DNA of 64,000 nucleotides. Origin: Taxillus chinensis. Its lineage: Eukaryota; Streptophyta; Magnoliopsida; Santalales; Loranthaceae. Position numbers and translations under genes: made by a program. The notes below the pieces were generated by a model. The model saw nothing but the letters and a program-made list of their open reading frames with translations. It ran no database searches and had not been told where the DNA came from. Positions 39,524 to 52,413 of the stretch are shown in pieces; the first letter of the stretch is position 1, and each line of letters opens with the position of its first letter. The DNA is taken from assembly GCA_023512835.1 (NCBI GenBank), contig CM042085.1:2079989-2143988 (forward strand). The letters are read 5' to 3'.

Positions 39524-42062
39524 TTAGACATCTCGTGCTAATCCAGAAAGATCAACATCTCCTGAGTTGATATCAATATCATGGGGGGGTTCGATGGTAG
39601 CACCCCTTCGAGAATGGTGGCCCCCATCAATTGGTATACCCCGCCTCAAAGATGACGAACCTGAATGCTGCCCCTCAGACACACGCGGGGATCCAAAAAC
39701 ATTGAAAAATCCATGCCCCATGTCTTCAGCTGCTTCGAAAAAACGGCCAAGTCCATTGGCAAAGTTTCGCTCAATGGCTTCCAGGTCATTGCGCAACCCA
39801 GGAAAGCCAAACGCCCCCACGTCAGCTGAACCCATGGAGAAGCTTCCTCGGACCACCTCATTTGTAACATCATCTTCAGTATATTCTTTGTTGGATTGCA
39901 CCACTTCGGCAGGTCTGGCACAAAATAAATAGATAAGAAGTAAATGTATTGGGACTAAATCTTGTGGCGAAACTATATGAAAAACTTTTTGGACAAACTA
40001 TGCCATTCAGAGAATCAAGCTCCAGAAATACAGTTTATGTGCCAGTGGGAGTCTAAATAACCAACACTGTGCTAATGGACAAAAATATCACACTGCCATT
40101 ACATGATGACAGATAGAGGGATCCAGAAGGGATCGGACCACAAGGCCCAATATGAATACAACCTTCCTCCATAATTAATTTTAATTATAAGACATTTGTT
40201 CGCAACTCAAACCAGTGACTTCCCAGTCACATGGTAGTAACTCAACTGTTACCCCAAGTTCACCCTTGACCCTTTGTAAAGTTAAAAATGATTTAAGAAT
40301 ATAGCATAGATTCAAAACTGCAATATGCTAGCCTACACAGTAAAAGTCTGAGAATTGCAGCATTGATGTTTTAAATCATCTGTGCCAGATAAAGAAGGTG
40401 CAGCACCTGGTTACAATATCGGCAAATACATTTACATGTCAAACAACATGAAACAAATTTGAATCTCCAAGAAGGAAAAGGTCATTGTCTTGGGACAATA
40501 GCGGGCATTTGAAGGCCTTGAAAATTTTATTGTTAACTTTATCCCTTGCAGGCCATTATGAAAATTAAATAAATCCAATCTTTAAGCCCTGATTATCGTA
40601 AACTATTCATCCAGCCAACCAAATAACTTATTTTATTCTTTGAAATGGGAAGAAACACCCTTTTTGTGGTGAGGTAGGGCCATAGGGGATGTGGTTTGGA
40701 ATATAGACGTGATTCTCATATCAATACGTGAGTAAAACGCTGCGGGTCAAGTCAAGTGTACTTGCTATCCAAAGACCTGAAAAAGCAAATAAGAGAAACC
40801 CAACAACTAACTGCCCAAATGAGACACTAAAACTTCCTTAACCAAAATTTGTGAGACACTCACCAAGCTGTGCCCCTAACATGAGACCTCTGCTGAGAGC
40901 TTCATTAATGTTTTCATATAAGAAGTTAATTAAAAGAACTCAAGCCTAAAAGCCAATAAGAGAATCTCAAACAGATGGCCTTCTCCTTAAGATGACCCAC
41001 AAAAAAAATAAAAGTTTAGGTTGCACTAGGAACTATAACTTAAGGACGGATGTTATAGTTCAAAACTTCAAATGCCTGTATTTTTATGCAACTTCATAAG
41101 CTTTTTGTAGTAAAAATGTATTTATACTAAGGGGACAGGATACATGTTTCCCAGAAATACACATTGGATATTTGGATGTATTGGCATCCACTTTGCCGCG
41201 TGCATGCATGTGCCCCCAAAGATTTGCAAGTATGTTAGCAGCATACAAGCACATTGATTACAGAACAGGTAAGTAACCCAGGAATAATAATACTAACAAA
41301 AATGGGGTGGCCAATTGATACAAAGAAATGATAAATAAATTTGGGGCAATATAAGTTTGATGGGTGATAACACACTATACATAAATGAACGGTGTTTATC
41401 TTACGTATGGCATGTTTTTTGCTTACCCAACCCCACAAAAGAAGTCATGGGGAATCCATCATATACATAAATTTGATAATCTAAAGTGAGCCAAATTGAA
41501 AACACAGATACCCTAAATCATGGAATTTAGCCCCCAAATTCGTGTTTCCAATTCCAACCACAACATTAGAAATAGAAAGGATCAAACACAAAACCGCATC
41601 CCCACAACATGAGATTTCCCATGTGAAGTGAATGTGCAGTAAACCTCCAGTTCCAAAATTACCATACGCAATTAAGATTAATGTAGGGGCAACCAAATAA
41701 TATTAAGTTGCATGTTTTCTTAGTTAAAACCAAAATATAAATTTATCGGTCGCGCATGACGATAGAATTAAATAAAATAAAATTCAACCCTTAATTTTCA
41801 AGGCATCCATCCAAACAGACAGACAGACAGACAGAAAGAAAGAAAGAAAGAGAAACTACCTGCCGACGCAGTCCTTGAGAATCTCCTCGGTTTTCTCGCA
41901 CTTTCTGACAAATTTTCCAGGCTCGACCTCTTCGGTTCTGCACTGCGATTTCACGACGCGACGGGTGGAGTATCCAGGGTTAGGGTTAGGGTTAGGGTCT
42001 CCTCCCCCTGCAGACGAGCTCCAGTCACCGCCCTCCTCCTCGTCCTTCCAGACCCAAGCCAT
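39524..42062 (-). CDS. Fra a 1 / Mal d 1-associated protein (plant-specific)
   Basis: Minus strand, two exons, 42062-41860 and 39914-39524, separated by a 1.95-kb intron; 197 residues. The N-terminus MAWVWKDEEEGGDW is acidic and Trp-rich, followed by a PNPNPNPG repeat. The conserved core then crosses the splice site: VVKSQCRTEEVEPGKFVRKC, then EKTEEILKDCVGRPAEVVQS. The C-terminal half contains GFFNVFGSPR and an acidic tail ending DVDLSGLARDV. Databases name this family after its interaction with Bet v 1-type allergens of strawberry and apple; the biochemical role is unclear to me. No signal peptide or membrane segment is seen. Phase and sequence across the junction (GR|P) fit the family well. 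Confidence 0.88.
40144..40274 (-). mobile_element. tRNA-derived SINE, copy A (inside the Fra a 1-associated gene's intron)
   Basis: Read on the minus strand it starts GTGAACTTGGGGTAACAG (A-box), continues to a degenerate B box CTGGTTTGAGTTGC and then AATTAATTATGGAGGAAGG. Copy B at 45064-45185 aligns along its whole length (GTGAACTTGG.GTAAC, GTCAC, AATTAATT.TGG.GAAGG). Two aligned copies make a SINE family much likelier than a chance tRNA-like match. Confidence 0.6.
41815..41851. repeat. AGAC and GAAA microsatellites just downstream of a splice donor
   Basis: Tetranucleotide repeats ((AGAC)n then (GAAA)n) lie 10-45 bases inside the intron of the minus-strand Fra a 1-associated gene. Confidence 0.8.
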
Positions 42063-42064
42063 CT

Positions 42065-42211
42065 ACGATCCGCTTCTCCTCCTATCGTTTCTTCCAGAAC
42101 AGTCCGGGATTGATTCGATGGTTGGTTCAATTATTTTGTGGTTTATAGCACAGCAGAAGTCGTGGGCGGGGCCTTTTTCGTTAGGTGCCTGCGGCCAATG
42201 GTGCACCGCTC

Positions 42212-42251
<40 letters not shown>

Positions 42252-42390
42252 TAAAAAACATAATATTTTGTATTAAATTAATATTATTTTAAAAAAATCA
42301 TATCAGTTTAACGATCAAGCGCGCATTACTTACATAACCTCTTTATTGGAAAATTTTATTTCAGATACATTACATAAACCGTACGGTAAA
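42065..42390. other. Promoter side of the Fra a 1-associated gene with a (TG)n tract
   Basis: The minus-strand gene at 42062 should have its leader and promoter here. A (TG)n microsatellite spans about 42213-42249. No gene is seen in the interval. Confidence 0.5.
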
Positions 42391-42514
42391 ATGGAGTTTA
42401 CATATTTCTGGTCACACAAAACCGTGTCCATATACAAAAAAAAAAATAAAAAAACGTGTCCATATGGAGTTTACATATTTCTGGTCACACAAAACCGTGT
42501 CCATATACAAAAAA
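42391..42514. repeat. Direct repeat, about 51 bp, two copies with 73-bp period
   Basis: ATGGAGTTTACATATTTCTG and the following CACACAAAACCGTGTCCATATAC occur at 42391-42441 and again at 42464-42514, nearly identical and separated by an A-rich linker. They lie downstream of the START gene's stop codon. Confidence 0.9.
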
Positions 42515-42649
42515 ACAAGAGAGTTTGTTTTTCTGATTCTTCAGCTCCCACCTTTTCTTTCGGTGTGACTTTTGTCATTGATGCCATTTGCCTCACTGCT
42601 AACTTGACCGTGGAGATGGAATCTTGCTCATCAGAGGCAGTTTCTGCAT

Positions 42650-45600
42650 TTACCTGGGTAGATGAATCCCAGAGCTGCTCCCGGGATCACTTGAGCCTGC
42701 CTTTTCAGAAGGTCTGTTGTTTGATGCTTCAATACAAGTTGTATCATTTTGTGCCACATGGAGATCTACACTGCTTAAGGGAACCGCAAATGTGGTTTGT
42801 GGACCCAATTCATGCTTCTGAACCAACAGAATAACCGCCTCCAGAGTTTCCAGTGCTTGTTCAACTTCTGGTCTGACAGGCACTTTCCGGTAACTGTTGG
42901 CACGAGTCTTTGAAACTTCCTCATTTTGTATGCCCTGTTCAGTCTCTTCTTCCTCAATCTTGGTGCATGTATTATGGCCTATGACATCAGTTTCACTGGT
43001 TTCTCTTAGACTCGCTTCAGAAAGAAGTAATGAATCATCTTTCTCTTGTCTGATTTCACCATTGGCTTCCTGATCCGTCACTGGGGCTGGGGTACTCCCT
43101 GGCGGGGAATTGCTTGCACGGTGATCTCCAAGAACTGAATAGTCTTCTTTCTTAACATCAGCTAGTGTAGAACTGGTAGGATATTCCTTGGGAAAGATTT
43201 GAGCAACATCATTGTTGAGGTGTTCTGGTTCCAACATTCCCTTGGGTATGTTACTCACATATAAAGCACCGCGAACTCGGGCATACAATGAGCTCTCTAG
43301 AGCCCTACTGAAATCGTCATCACCTTTATACACAGAAGCAACTGCCTGCATAGAGGCCAGGATTGAAAATGTAAGAAAAAATTGGAGAAAGACTGAGTAA
43401 ATTTATATAGCTTGAAGGCTTAATATAAATTTTCTTGTAAGCCAAATTGGAATTGTGTAAGAACTTTTTTTTATCCATGCAGGATTTCTGAAATACAATT
43501 GAAGCCTTAAAAAAACACGACGGAGCAGAAGAGACAACCTTCCTATATAGTTTGAAGCCATTGCCTATAATCTGCCTCGAGAGAAAGTTGATAAACCATG
43601 GAGGAACAAAATCCAATTTGACATCCAAGTTAGCAATTGTCCTGAAAAATGTTATAGCTTTTTAATAGATTTATCCACAACTAAAATCATACAGCAAAGC
43701 AATTCAACAACAAAAAACCCTCAAGCAGGCATACAAATAAAAAAAAAAATCATAACAAAAAAAAAAAAAAGTGACAAGAAGTTTCACTGAATATCAAGGG
43801 AATCTCTATCCAAAAATCTCATAAAAATCTTATATGATTATCACTGGCTCCGTTGAATATCTCGGTCTGTTAGTTTACACTAGATTGACTTGCCTATAGA
43901 AAAACTTCTTGAATCAAGGAACTATTCTTTGTTCATTCCATGAAGTTGAAAAGTAATTATAGGCGTAAAGATATCCCCCCCTGGATTTGCTTATCACAGC
44001 TCAAATTCAATAATGTATCTACAGAAACTCACCGGAAATAACTTCTTTCGGGAGTCACCTTCTGCAATGCAAAACCTCCCACTATATCAATCTTTACCAC
44101 TTCATTTTCTTCGGCCATCCCATCATCGTTGGACTCACAAAAATTTCCACCAATGGCCTCCAAATCAGGGATCTAAAGAAAACCAATGCTTAAATTTTGA
44201 AAAAAGGTAGTCTGTGGCATAAAAATACCACAAAATGAGTAATTAATTATTAAAATCTAATCCACATCACATGCAGTTTATTAGTGATTACCGAATTCAT
44301 AAGCACAATGACCAGGTCGCCTTGGATATACTCAAACTCAAAAAAGTGAATAATGCCCTCTCTAGCTGACAGGGGCCATGAAAACTTTGCCCTTTTCTTC
44401 CAATAATTTTAAATGAGAATCAGCATCATCCTATTAGTGAGGTGAGAATCAAACCATGCAATTTTATGTAGGGCATGAAGGCAAACCTTATTAATGATAT
44501 CTGTTCATTAATGTGGACGTTATGCAGGCACTTGCAAGAGAGAATTTTGAACGTGGGAATACTAAGCTGAGGCCACCTGTGAAAAGTAAAAGAAGAAAAT
44601 CTAGTTAGGATCACAATCATTGCTATTTTCTAATGATTCAAATTTAAAACAAAAACCAAGGAAAAGCGAGCAGTGTATGTCACCATTTCTTGTAAAGAGC
44701 AGACTCCCATGAGACGCATAGACCTGCAATTTAAGTATGAAGTATGAACTTATCAGTAAAGATAGCCATAAAGCCACCAATTATTTTCAGGGTATTCATA
44801 GAGTGATGGTAACAAATGATGGCCAGAGATTATTCCCATGTCAGGATGTAACTTACAGACATCCACTGGTGCATCCACATAGCCTTCGACAAGGAGCGTA
44901 TGAAAGGGAGTTCCTGGGGGTCCTTCACGGTACATTATACGGCAATCTTCAGTGTCCCGTTTTAACTGCCAAATAAGTAAGAGAGAAAACAGCCTCAGTG
45001 TCATATGAACCCTGATCCTCTTCGGCTAAAAGAATAACATACAATATACTTTCACACATCAGAGGTGAACTTGGTGTAACGGTAGAGTTAGTGTCCCATG
45101 ACTTGGAGGTCACCAGTTCAAGTGGCCAACAGGCCTTTTTCGGTTAAATTAATTGTGGGGAAGGCTGAGTTGTTCCTTTTTTAAATACCATCACACATTT
45201 TTCTATACTATAACACCTGCATTCTTGTTTTGTTTTGTTTTTAGCTCAGTGGATCCTAAATTGAGTTGGCAATACCATATCATAACCACAAGGTTCATAA
45301 ATTTCCTCAACATGTAGAAATGAAGGCAGATAAGAGGACTCAAAGTTGACACTGTTGGACTTTCAACGTGACTGGAAGTCAAATTTTAAATTTCTAATTT
45401 ATGTTCAACCATCAAACCACAAAATATGACTGTGAACATAGTTTCCAGGTGAATATAGTCCAAGTGTCACATCTTAAAACTTAGACCCCATCTTTTGAAG
45501 ATAAAATTGGTACGAAACAAGCAAAAAAAAAAAAATCAACAGAAGTGACGGAAAAAAGAAAAAGAAAGCAACCCAATTCACACTAGCAGATTTCTCATTT

Positions 45601-46153
45601 CTCATCCCTGGAACCTTCTCAGTGGAGTTTTAATTAAGTTTAAATCATCGACGATTGCATGCCGGACCAGTGATATTACCCCATTCTCGTTCCCCCTAGG
45701 CCTTTCACCTTTGGCCTTTTCTGTAATCAAATAATAAGTGAACGAATACAGGGAAACATATAATTGGAGACGCATACTTTCCATTCATTCTGTTGTTTGC
45801 CATGGCCTTTAGGCACCCCTTTTCCAGAAACACTCCTTAGCATGTCAATAAAATTCGACACCTCCTGGGTTCTTTTTTCTAATAACTCCTCCATATGCCC
45901 TGCAAAATGAAAACAGCTCGTACATGATTATAATGTCATCTTCATCCTGTGCAATAATACATAGACCGACAACGTTAGATTAAGCCCGATCGAAGACAAT
46001 TAACTAAAAACGACATTGGGTTTGGTGGCGGGGCGAGCGCAAGACTTGATCTTTCACGAGGGCAGCAAGCAGCTTCCCATCCACCAGATCACGGGACGCT
46101 AGTGTCCGGTCCAGTCTCTCTCGGTAGTTGACGATGTTTCGCTCCCCCGCCAT
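42650..46153 (-). CDS. START-domain lipid-binding protein (At3g13062-like)
   Basis: Minus strand, nine exons: 46153-46015, 45899-45778, 44965-44857, 44723-44684, 44576-44487, 44391-44292, 44172-44033, 43641-43539, 43345-42650; 512 residues. The N-terminus (NIVNYRERLDRTLASRDLVD) and a coiled, polar exon 2 precede a START (StAR-related lipid transfer) domain at about residues 95-300. Its landmarks are GTPFHTLLVEGYVDAP, SALYKKWWPQ, WPLSAREGIIHFFEFEY and LDFVPPWFINFLSRQIIGNG. Such domains form a hydrophobic lipid pocket; databases call plant members polyketide cyclase/dehydrase and lipid transport superfamily. The last exon encodes a long acidic, Ser/Glu-rich tail with no domain. An in-frame Met also exists at 46228, but family members start near the chosen one. 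The exon 1 donor (CAAT|GTCG) is weak. Confidence 0.85.
45064..45185 (+). mobile_element. tRNA-derived SINE, copy B (inside the START gene's intron 2)
   Basis: TGGTGTAACGG at 45072-45082 fits the RNA polymerase III A box, and GTTCAAGTGG near 45116-45125 fits a B box 34 bases later. AATTAATTGTGGGGAAGG follows, then a T-rich end. It matches copy A at 40144-40274 on the opposite strand and is antisense to the host gene. Confidence 0.6.
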
Positions 46154-46159
46154 CTTTGC

Positions 46160-49100
46160 CTGTCTCCTACAACCCCGAGCACAACTGTGCTGTGAGTCAG
46201 ACTCTGTTTTCGTCCCCTGAACCTGCAAACCAGTCGACTAAGGCTCTGTAAATCACCAAACACATGGATTATGAAACTGTCTATAGGCCACTAAAGTTGT
46301 CGAAACACTCTGATAATACGTTACTACGTTGTAGCCTCTTCGATATCGTAGGCACTGACGGAGAGAGCTCAGAGCATTTTGTATACTGAAAGCGCACCAG
46401 AACAATCAACCATTGAAAATAAAAAAAAAAAAAAAAAAAAGTGGAAAACTCACCCGCAGGCCGCAGCGTGGATCACGGAGAAGGTGCCTACAGCCTACAG
46501 GGTTGGGAGATGTCACGAGCCGGTCACGTGGAGATTTCTTGATACCGACGAGGTGTCCCCCGACAAGGAATTGACTGAAATGTGTCAGTGTGAGGAGCAG
46601 AGACAGATGGCGAGAGAGTGGTTGGGAAAGGTTGGAACGGTTGGGAAAAGCTTTCGGGAAAACCACCAACTGTAAAAGGCCGTAGAAGAAGATGAAAGTA
46701 CCGCACACTGGGTAAAAACTAGGAAGATGATTTATTTATTTATTTATTGACCGGCTAAGATTTTACCGACAAATCAGTTGTATACTGATATTTTACGCAA
46801 ATGATCGAGTAAAATGATATTTTATGTACCTAAATATTGTCAGTTTTGAAATCCAGTAAAATCATCGAGTAAAAAAATTTACCGATATTATGCTGAATGT
46901 TACATTTGGTATGGATTTTTTTTTTTGTGTGATTATTTTTAAAAATTATTTAATATTAAAATTAATTTTTAAAAATTCATAGTTATTTTTAAAAAATATT
47001 TTAATTTTAAAATATGAATTTAATTATGTTAGGAGATTTAAATAATTTTAAATTTTACATTTTTAAAAGATATTTTATTTCTTGTACCTATTAAATAGAG
47101 TTTGAAATATAATTTTTAGATTTACAGGGCTAATTAATTAGTTTCCATCATTCTTTATAATCATAATTCATAATGGGTGAAAAGATTCTATATAATTATA
47201 TATTTAATAAATTATTGTAGCCGAAGTTCAATCCCATTTCGCTGCATAAGTAATTGAAATAAATATATAGAATTTATAAAAACATTCGGGAAAATATAAA
47301 GAACCTGTGTCATTGGCTTTCCCATCAAAATGAAGGATAATGGGGCATTATATATAATATTATTAAAAAAAATTGTTCGCAGAGAAAAATAACTTGTACT
47401 ATTAACACAATCGAATGCCAAAGTTGTAATAAGTGCTGGGTTACTTTGCGTGGAATGTATTGTAAGGGGGTTGAGTTGAAGAATAGCGTGTCCGATGGCG
47501 ATGACTTCTATGACTTAAAAACCGGGTCGCAAACTTGCACGCATTTATTTTAATTAATTTATGTCGTTCTCAAATGCAGGTGGGAGGCATGCAGTTACGT
47601 TATTCGCAGCCGTACGTATGTCAACGTGTGATTGGCGTTAATGTGGCTAATGTCCAAAACAGCTGTTTTTTTTCCACGTCTAAGTGTTAAATGTTAGAAA
47701 AAAATTATATGGTATTTACTAATGCATTATTGTATTTTTATTTAAATAATATTTTTGACAAATAATTTTTTTTAATGAAATATATTTTATTGTTAGAAAT
47801 AAACTTTTATGGACAAGCATGTTTTTTTAATGTCAAATACTAATTTATACTATAATACACTTTTACGCTATGTTTGGTATAGGTAGAAAAAAGATGAAAG
47901 AATTTGAGATGGAAAGAAAAAAAATGATGGAAAAAGTAATTGTTTGGTTGTGATGGAAAAAAATATAAAAAGAGTAATATTAAAAAACTGATATTATTGA
48001 AAATATCAACTTTACTCTACGGCAATTCATGACAACTGTATATTATAGATGGTGGGGGTATAAGAAGTTTAAATACAAAACATACACATAAATAGTTAAT
48101 ATATATTATTTAAACTTTAGAAAATAGTAAAAAAAATTGAGAGAACCCAAAAATATTTGCATGAATGAACATAACAATTAACTAATAAATTTTATACAAA
48201 TAAGCGCATGAAAATTTATTAAAAACAAAAATTATTAGAAGGTAACTATATACTAGTATTTCATGATAGCTCCATTCAAAATGATATAGAAATATAAAAA
48301 GTTACTTTTCGGTATCTCCAGGAGTCATTTAAAGCAATTATTTATCTCTACTTTTCTTTTTCAAAAAAAAAAAATAAAATAAAATAGAACCTTTCACTCA
48401 TATATTTTTTACAAAATCAACTAACTTTTATTTTCAAATAACTGTCGTTATGTTTACCCATCAACTTTTGGAGTGCCTTAAAGAACTACTAAATTGCTTT
48501 AACACAAACTATTGTCACACTCTAATTGCCCCCCCCCCCCTCTATAAGTGATATTGCTCTATTTAGAACGTTTCAAATCAAATTGATATTTTATAACTTA
48601 AATAAATTCAAACCCAACCAATTTTTTTGGTTTGATTTAAAAAAATTAAACTAATCCAGTTTAATCAGTATGCTTTGAACATGCGGTTTGAAATATAAGT
48701 AAAAAAAAGTGATCTTTGTAAAAAAAAAGTTTCAATACATTAAGGGCTACACTTCTAGTGCACCATCTATAGCAATAATCATTTAGCTTCACGCCATTAG
48801 AGAGACACATCATCATCATTCTCCTCATCCTTGCTCCAATGTTAGCTGGTCAACTGAAATGTTATGGTTCAATTCAATTTAAATTGTTTTTTTAATTCAC
48901 AACAAATCAAATCAATAATATTATTCTATTTAAATTGCGAGTCGATGACCTTATTCATGAAAAAAAAATGTCCATGATCGATCATAAAAACATATAAACA
49001 AGTGCTCATGCTTATAGAAATATAATTACGGAAACAATCAATATCACATCAGAAGTGAAAAAAAAAAGCTTTTTTATATGATAATCTTGCCTAATGGTCA

Positions 49101-49600
49101 CGTTGATCACCTAAAAAAAACATGGCATGATTACATGACATAGATAAGACTAGGTATACCTCTCCCACTTTGTTTTCGGAGTATACCTTTTGCATATATG
49201 ACTTGAATTTATGGCTAAACTTTTTATTTTCCGCTTGAGAGTTCACTCAATCTAAGTGAGAAAAAAAATGAAGGAGTGAAAGTCAAAAAAATTATGACAT
49301 TTTATTTTAAAAAAAATTCATATAAACTCTTTATTATTGGTTTGAAAGGTGTGCTAATGATAATAACAAAATAATATTTTTTAAAAATAGAAAAATACAT
49401 AACATAAGAGTAGACTATTGTAAAAAGAAGTAAAAAAATTTAAAATAAAAATACATAGAAGTATACACTTTTTTTCAAGCTGTATGTAATGTATCTCTAT
49501 CCATTTTCATGTCAATCTTATACTAAATTTTCTATTTCGTTAAAATTAAAACGAAAATTAATTTCATATTATACTCAAATTTCCATTTCGCCAAATCTGA
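46160..49600. other. Intergenic region, START promoter then AT-rich spacer
   Basis: 46160-46700 is balanced in composition and likely holds the promoter of the minus-strand START gene; it has an A-run at about 46420-46440. From 46700 to 49600 no gene is supported. A segment at 47870-48000 beginning CTATGTTTGGTATAGG resembles a MITE end, and a C-run lies at 48530-48540. Confidence 0.5.
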
Positions 49601-49619
49601 AACGAAAAATTAATCTAAT

Positions 49620-49769
49620 ACCCCACTAGTTAAAAAACCTGTTCTCCCCCAATTGCTATTTCTCTCCTCCCGTATCTCAATTTCTGCCCCCGTCGCCTCC
49701 AAACCGGCGAAAGTAACCATCGTGCCTCCTCTCCATCGCCTAAGATCGTCGAACGTTCCCAACCGTCCG
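49620..49769 (+). other. Probable non-coding first exon of the ribosomal protein S17 gene
   Basis: A C-rich island in AT-rich DNA ends with CCGTCCG|GTAAGC, a good donor at 49770. The next acceptor that fits is TTAACAG at 52391-52397, 16 bases before the S17 start codon. This gives a 2.63-kb intron in the 5' UTR. The pairing is inferred from the signals only. Confidence 0.4.
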
Positions 49770-52397
49770 GTAAGCACCCCCCCTCTCTCTACCTTCTGGC
49801 CCAAAACACCTAAGTCGCCCTATCCTCTCCCAATTTAGCACTTATTTAATTATTTTGATTTCATAATGCTTGAGCGCATTGATTTTGGAGATCATATTGA
49901 ATCTTTAGGCCACAAGGGCACTAGGTTCCCACCCCCGTCTTTGGACTGTCGACACCCTCAATTTTGTTTCCAAGTAATTTTATGACTTTTGTATGGAATA
50001 ATGCATTTTCCTATTTTGATTTGGCTCGTGACGCTATTCTTACCGTTTAAACCCTCGGTTTATAATGATTATTGAATTTTGAAGCTGTATTTTTTTTTTT
50101 TGTCTACTTCCTTCATACGTGATCTGCCTATTGTGGGTTTTTCTTGGTTATTAAGTATTTTATAAAGAATGGTAAATCTGCTGTTTTATTCATGAACCCA
50201 ATTGTATCTGATTCCCCACTTTTGTTCTGATTTTTTTTTTGTACAATAAAAAAATGCTCTATTTATTGTTGTGGGTTTTATTTCTTCTATAAATTGCATC
50301 TTTAACACGTAAGTTAAGTTACGAACTAATGTAGGAATTCATTTGCTTTTTCATTAATCCAGAATTTTGAAAATAATAATAACAATGATGAACTTCATTT
50401 TTAACACAGTTAAGTTTATGCCTGAACTAATTGAGGTGTCCAAATTCAATTAATTTTCCTTTAATTTGGATTTTTGAAAAATATTACGAGGGAACTAGGA
50501 ATGTTTCATTCACTTTCTAACATACTTCATATATACATCGCGGATACGAACCATTTATACCATTGTTACTTGTTAGTGTCATTTGGGTTGGGTTTATGAT
50601 TGCATATGTGCAACTTTTTTGGATTCTTTGTTGCTGGAATTACCAATTGCCTAATCCTGATGGAGTTAGATTTAATTTACTTTGAGCTTCACATAATTAT
50701 TAAAATAGAAAAATTGCACACAAAAAGTATGCAAGAAATAAACATACAATAACATACTCAAAATGAGCAGAAATGAAAGAAAATGTTAACCCCAGTCGTA
50801 AAAAACACAGGCATTCCGCTCGCGCCAAATATATTAAAGAAGACAATGAGGAACAATCATCCACACCACCGAACACCATTCAACGCCTTTGAGCCAACAC
50901 TCAAACAACGCATAAAGGGACGACGACATCACCTAGAGAAGGCCAAATCAAAGCTTTATAACATTTGGACAGTAAATGAATAAATGTTTCATGGACTCTT
51001 TGAAGCCTTGCACATGAAACAATAGCTAATAAGAACGAAACCCCGGCATTGCAGGTTATTAGCACTAAGGATCATGTCAAGCACCACAATCTAAGCAAAA
51101 AAGACAACTCGAGATGGAACCCGCACCTTTCACACACTACCCTTCATTTGTACAGTTATATATATTTTGCCGCATTGCAATGTATGGGTTAGTTATGGTT
51201 AAAAAGAGTTGATTGGCTTTTCTAAGATGTTGCAATGGAGAAATCACAGTTTGAAACTGTGTGGGTATATATTTGATTTTGCTTTGAAAGTGGCAGACAA
51301 AACATGCCTACCTTACAAGAAAACGAAGGGAGATAGTGCTCCATTTTGGGATAACAGGGCAGGTTTTGTGCATAATCTTCCGAATGAAGCTGCCGCTGTT
51401 GCCACAGTAGCCTGGTGAAGTAGATTGTTATGCATCCCACTGTTGAAGGCATTGTCGAATCAGAAATTTATTGAGTTCCCGGGATTTTACTTCATTAAGC
51501 TTGGTTCTTTATAGTTTATTGCATTACATATGTAAATATCTCTTGATATTAAGGCACTAAATCAAATTTCAATAATTTTGATATTTGTGATGAGCAAGCT
51601 AATGTATATAAGACTTTTTTTTTGGGCTTATCCTTACTTCAGAGATACATGAAAACACAAATGCTTAGACATGCACATTTGTGTGTATGCATGGTTGTGC
51701 CAGAAAGAGAGGACATGTCAGGTTTTTTTTTTGGGTTGCGTTATCAGAATTTATGTTAGTGTTTGTGGGATGCTTGATGTGTGTTAGCGTTTGTCGTTTT
51801 AAATTTAACTGTTAAGAAAAAGCTATTTTCACCAATAATTTTTCTTAAATTGTTTTAATTATTTGGAAGAGGCCTTTGAAACTATCTTAACTCCATATGA
51901 GAACATTATAATGTTCTACACGTCCTGCCTTTACCCTACCAATATGAACATCAATTTTGTCACTGAAATTTTATTTATGGTTTTATGAGACTCTTAAAAC
52001 CATAAATATTTTGAAAAATCTCTCTGATTTCTTGATATTATTAATACATTTGTGCATGTGAAATATATGTGCAATCATATTTGGTAAGAAATATACAAAT
52101 AAAAATTAGGATCTTCAAGTGTTGTCATATCTAGCCACCAATCTCAACGATCACGATTGAGTAAGCTTCAAATTATTGATGAATGAATACTTATCAACAA
52201 AAAAAAACTTGATGAATGAAGCCTGATAGTGGCATCAACTGATGCGTGTGGCTGGGGACTAGTATAGTATTTCTGGGGCAATTCACCACTCATTTACAAG
52301 ATGTTCCAACCTCCAACACCCCCCCCCCCTTCTCCCTTCCCCTCATTTGGTTTGTAAAGTACAATTTTGTATTCATGTGTCTCTTCTTAATTAACAG
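49770..52397 (+). other. Putative 5'-UTR intron of the S17 gene
   Basis: AT-rich, with many T-runs as in plant introns. A 69-residue frame at 51209-51418, containing LPYKKTKGDSAPFWDN, is the only protein-like stretch and I cannot assign it. A C-run lies at about 52318-52329. Confidence 0.35.
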
Positions 52398-52413
52398 GAG
52401 CTGATATAGAAGG

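Noticed and set aside
41977..41999. Interstitial telomere
   Set aside because: Only four TTAGGG units, inside a coding exon, and the plant telomere unit is TTTAGGG.
51209..51418. 69-residue frame in the putative S17 leader intron
   Set aside because: It contains a protein-like phrase but no start or splice context and no family I can name; kept only as a note.
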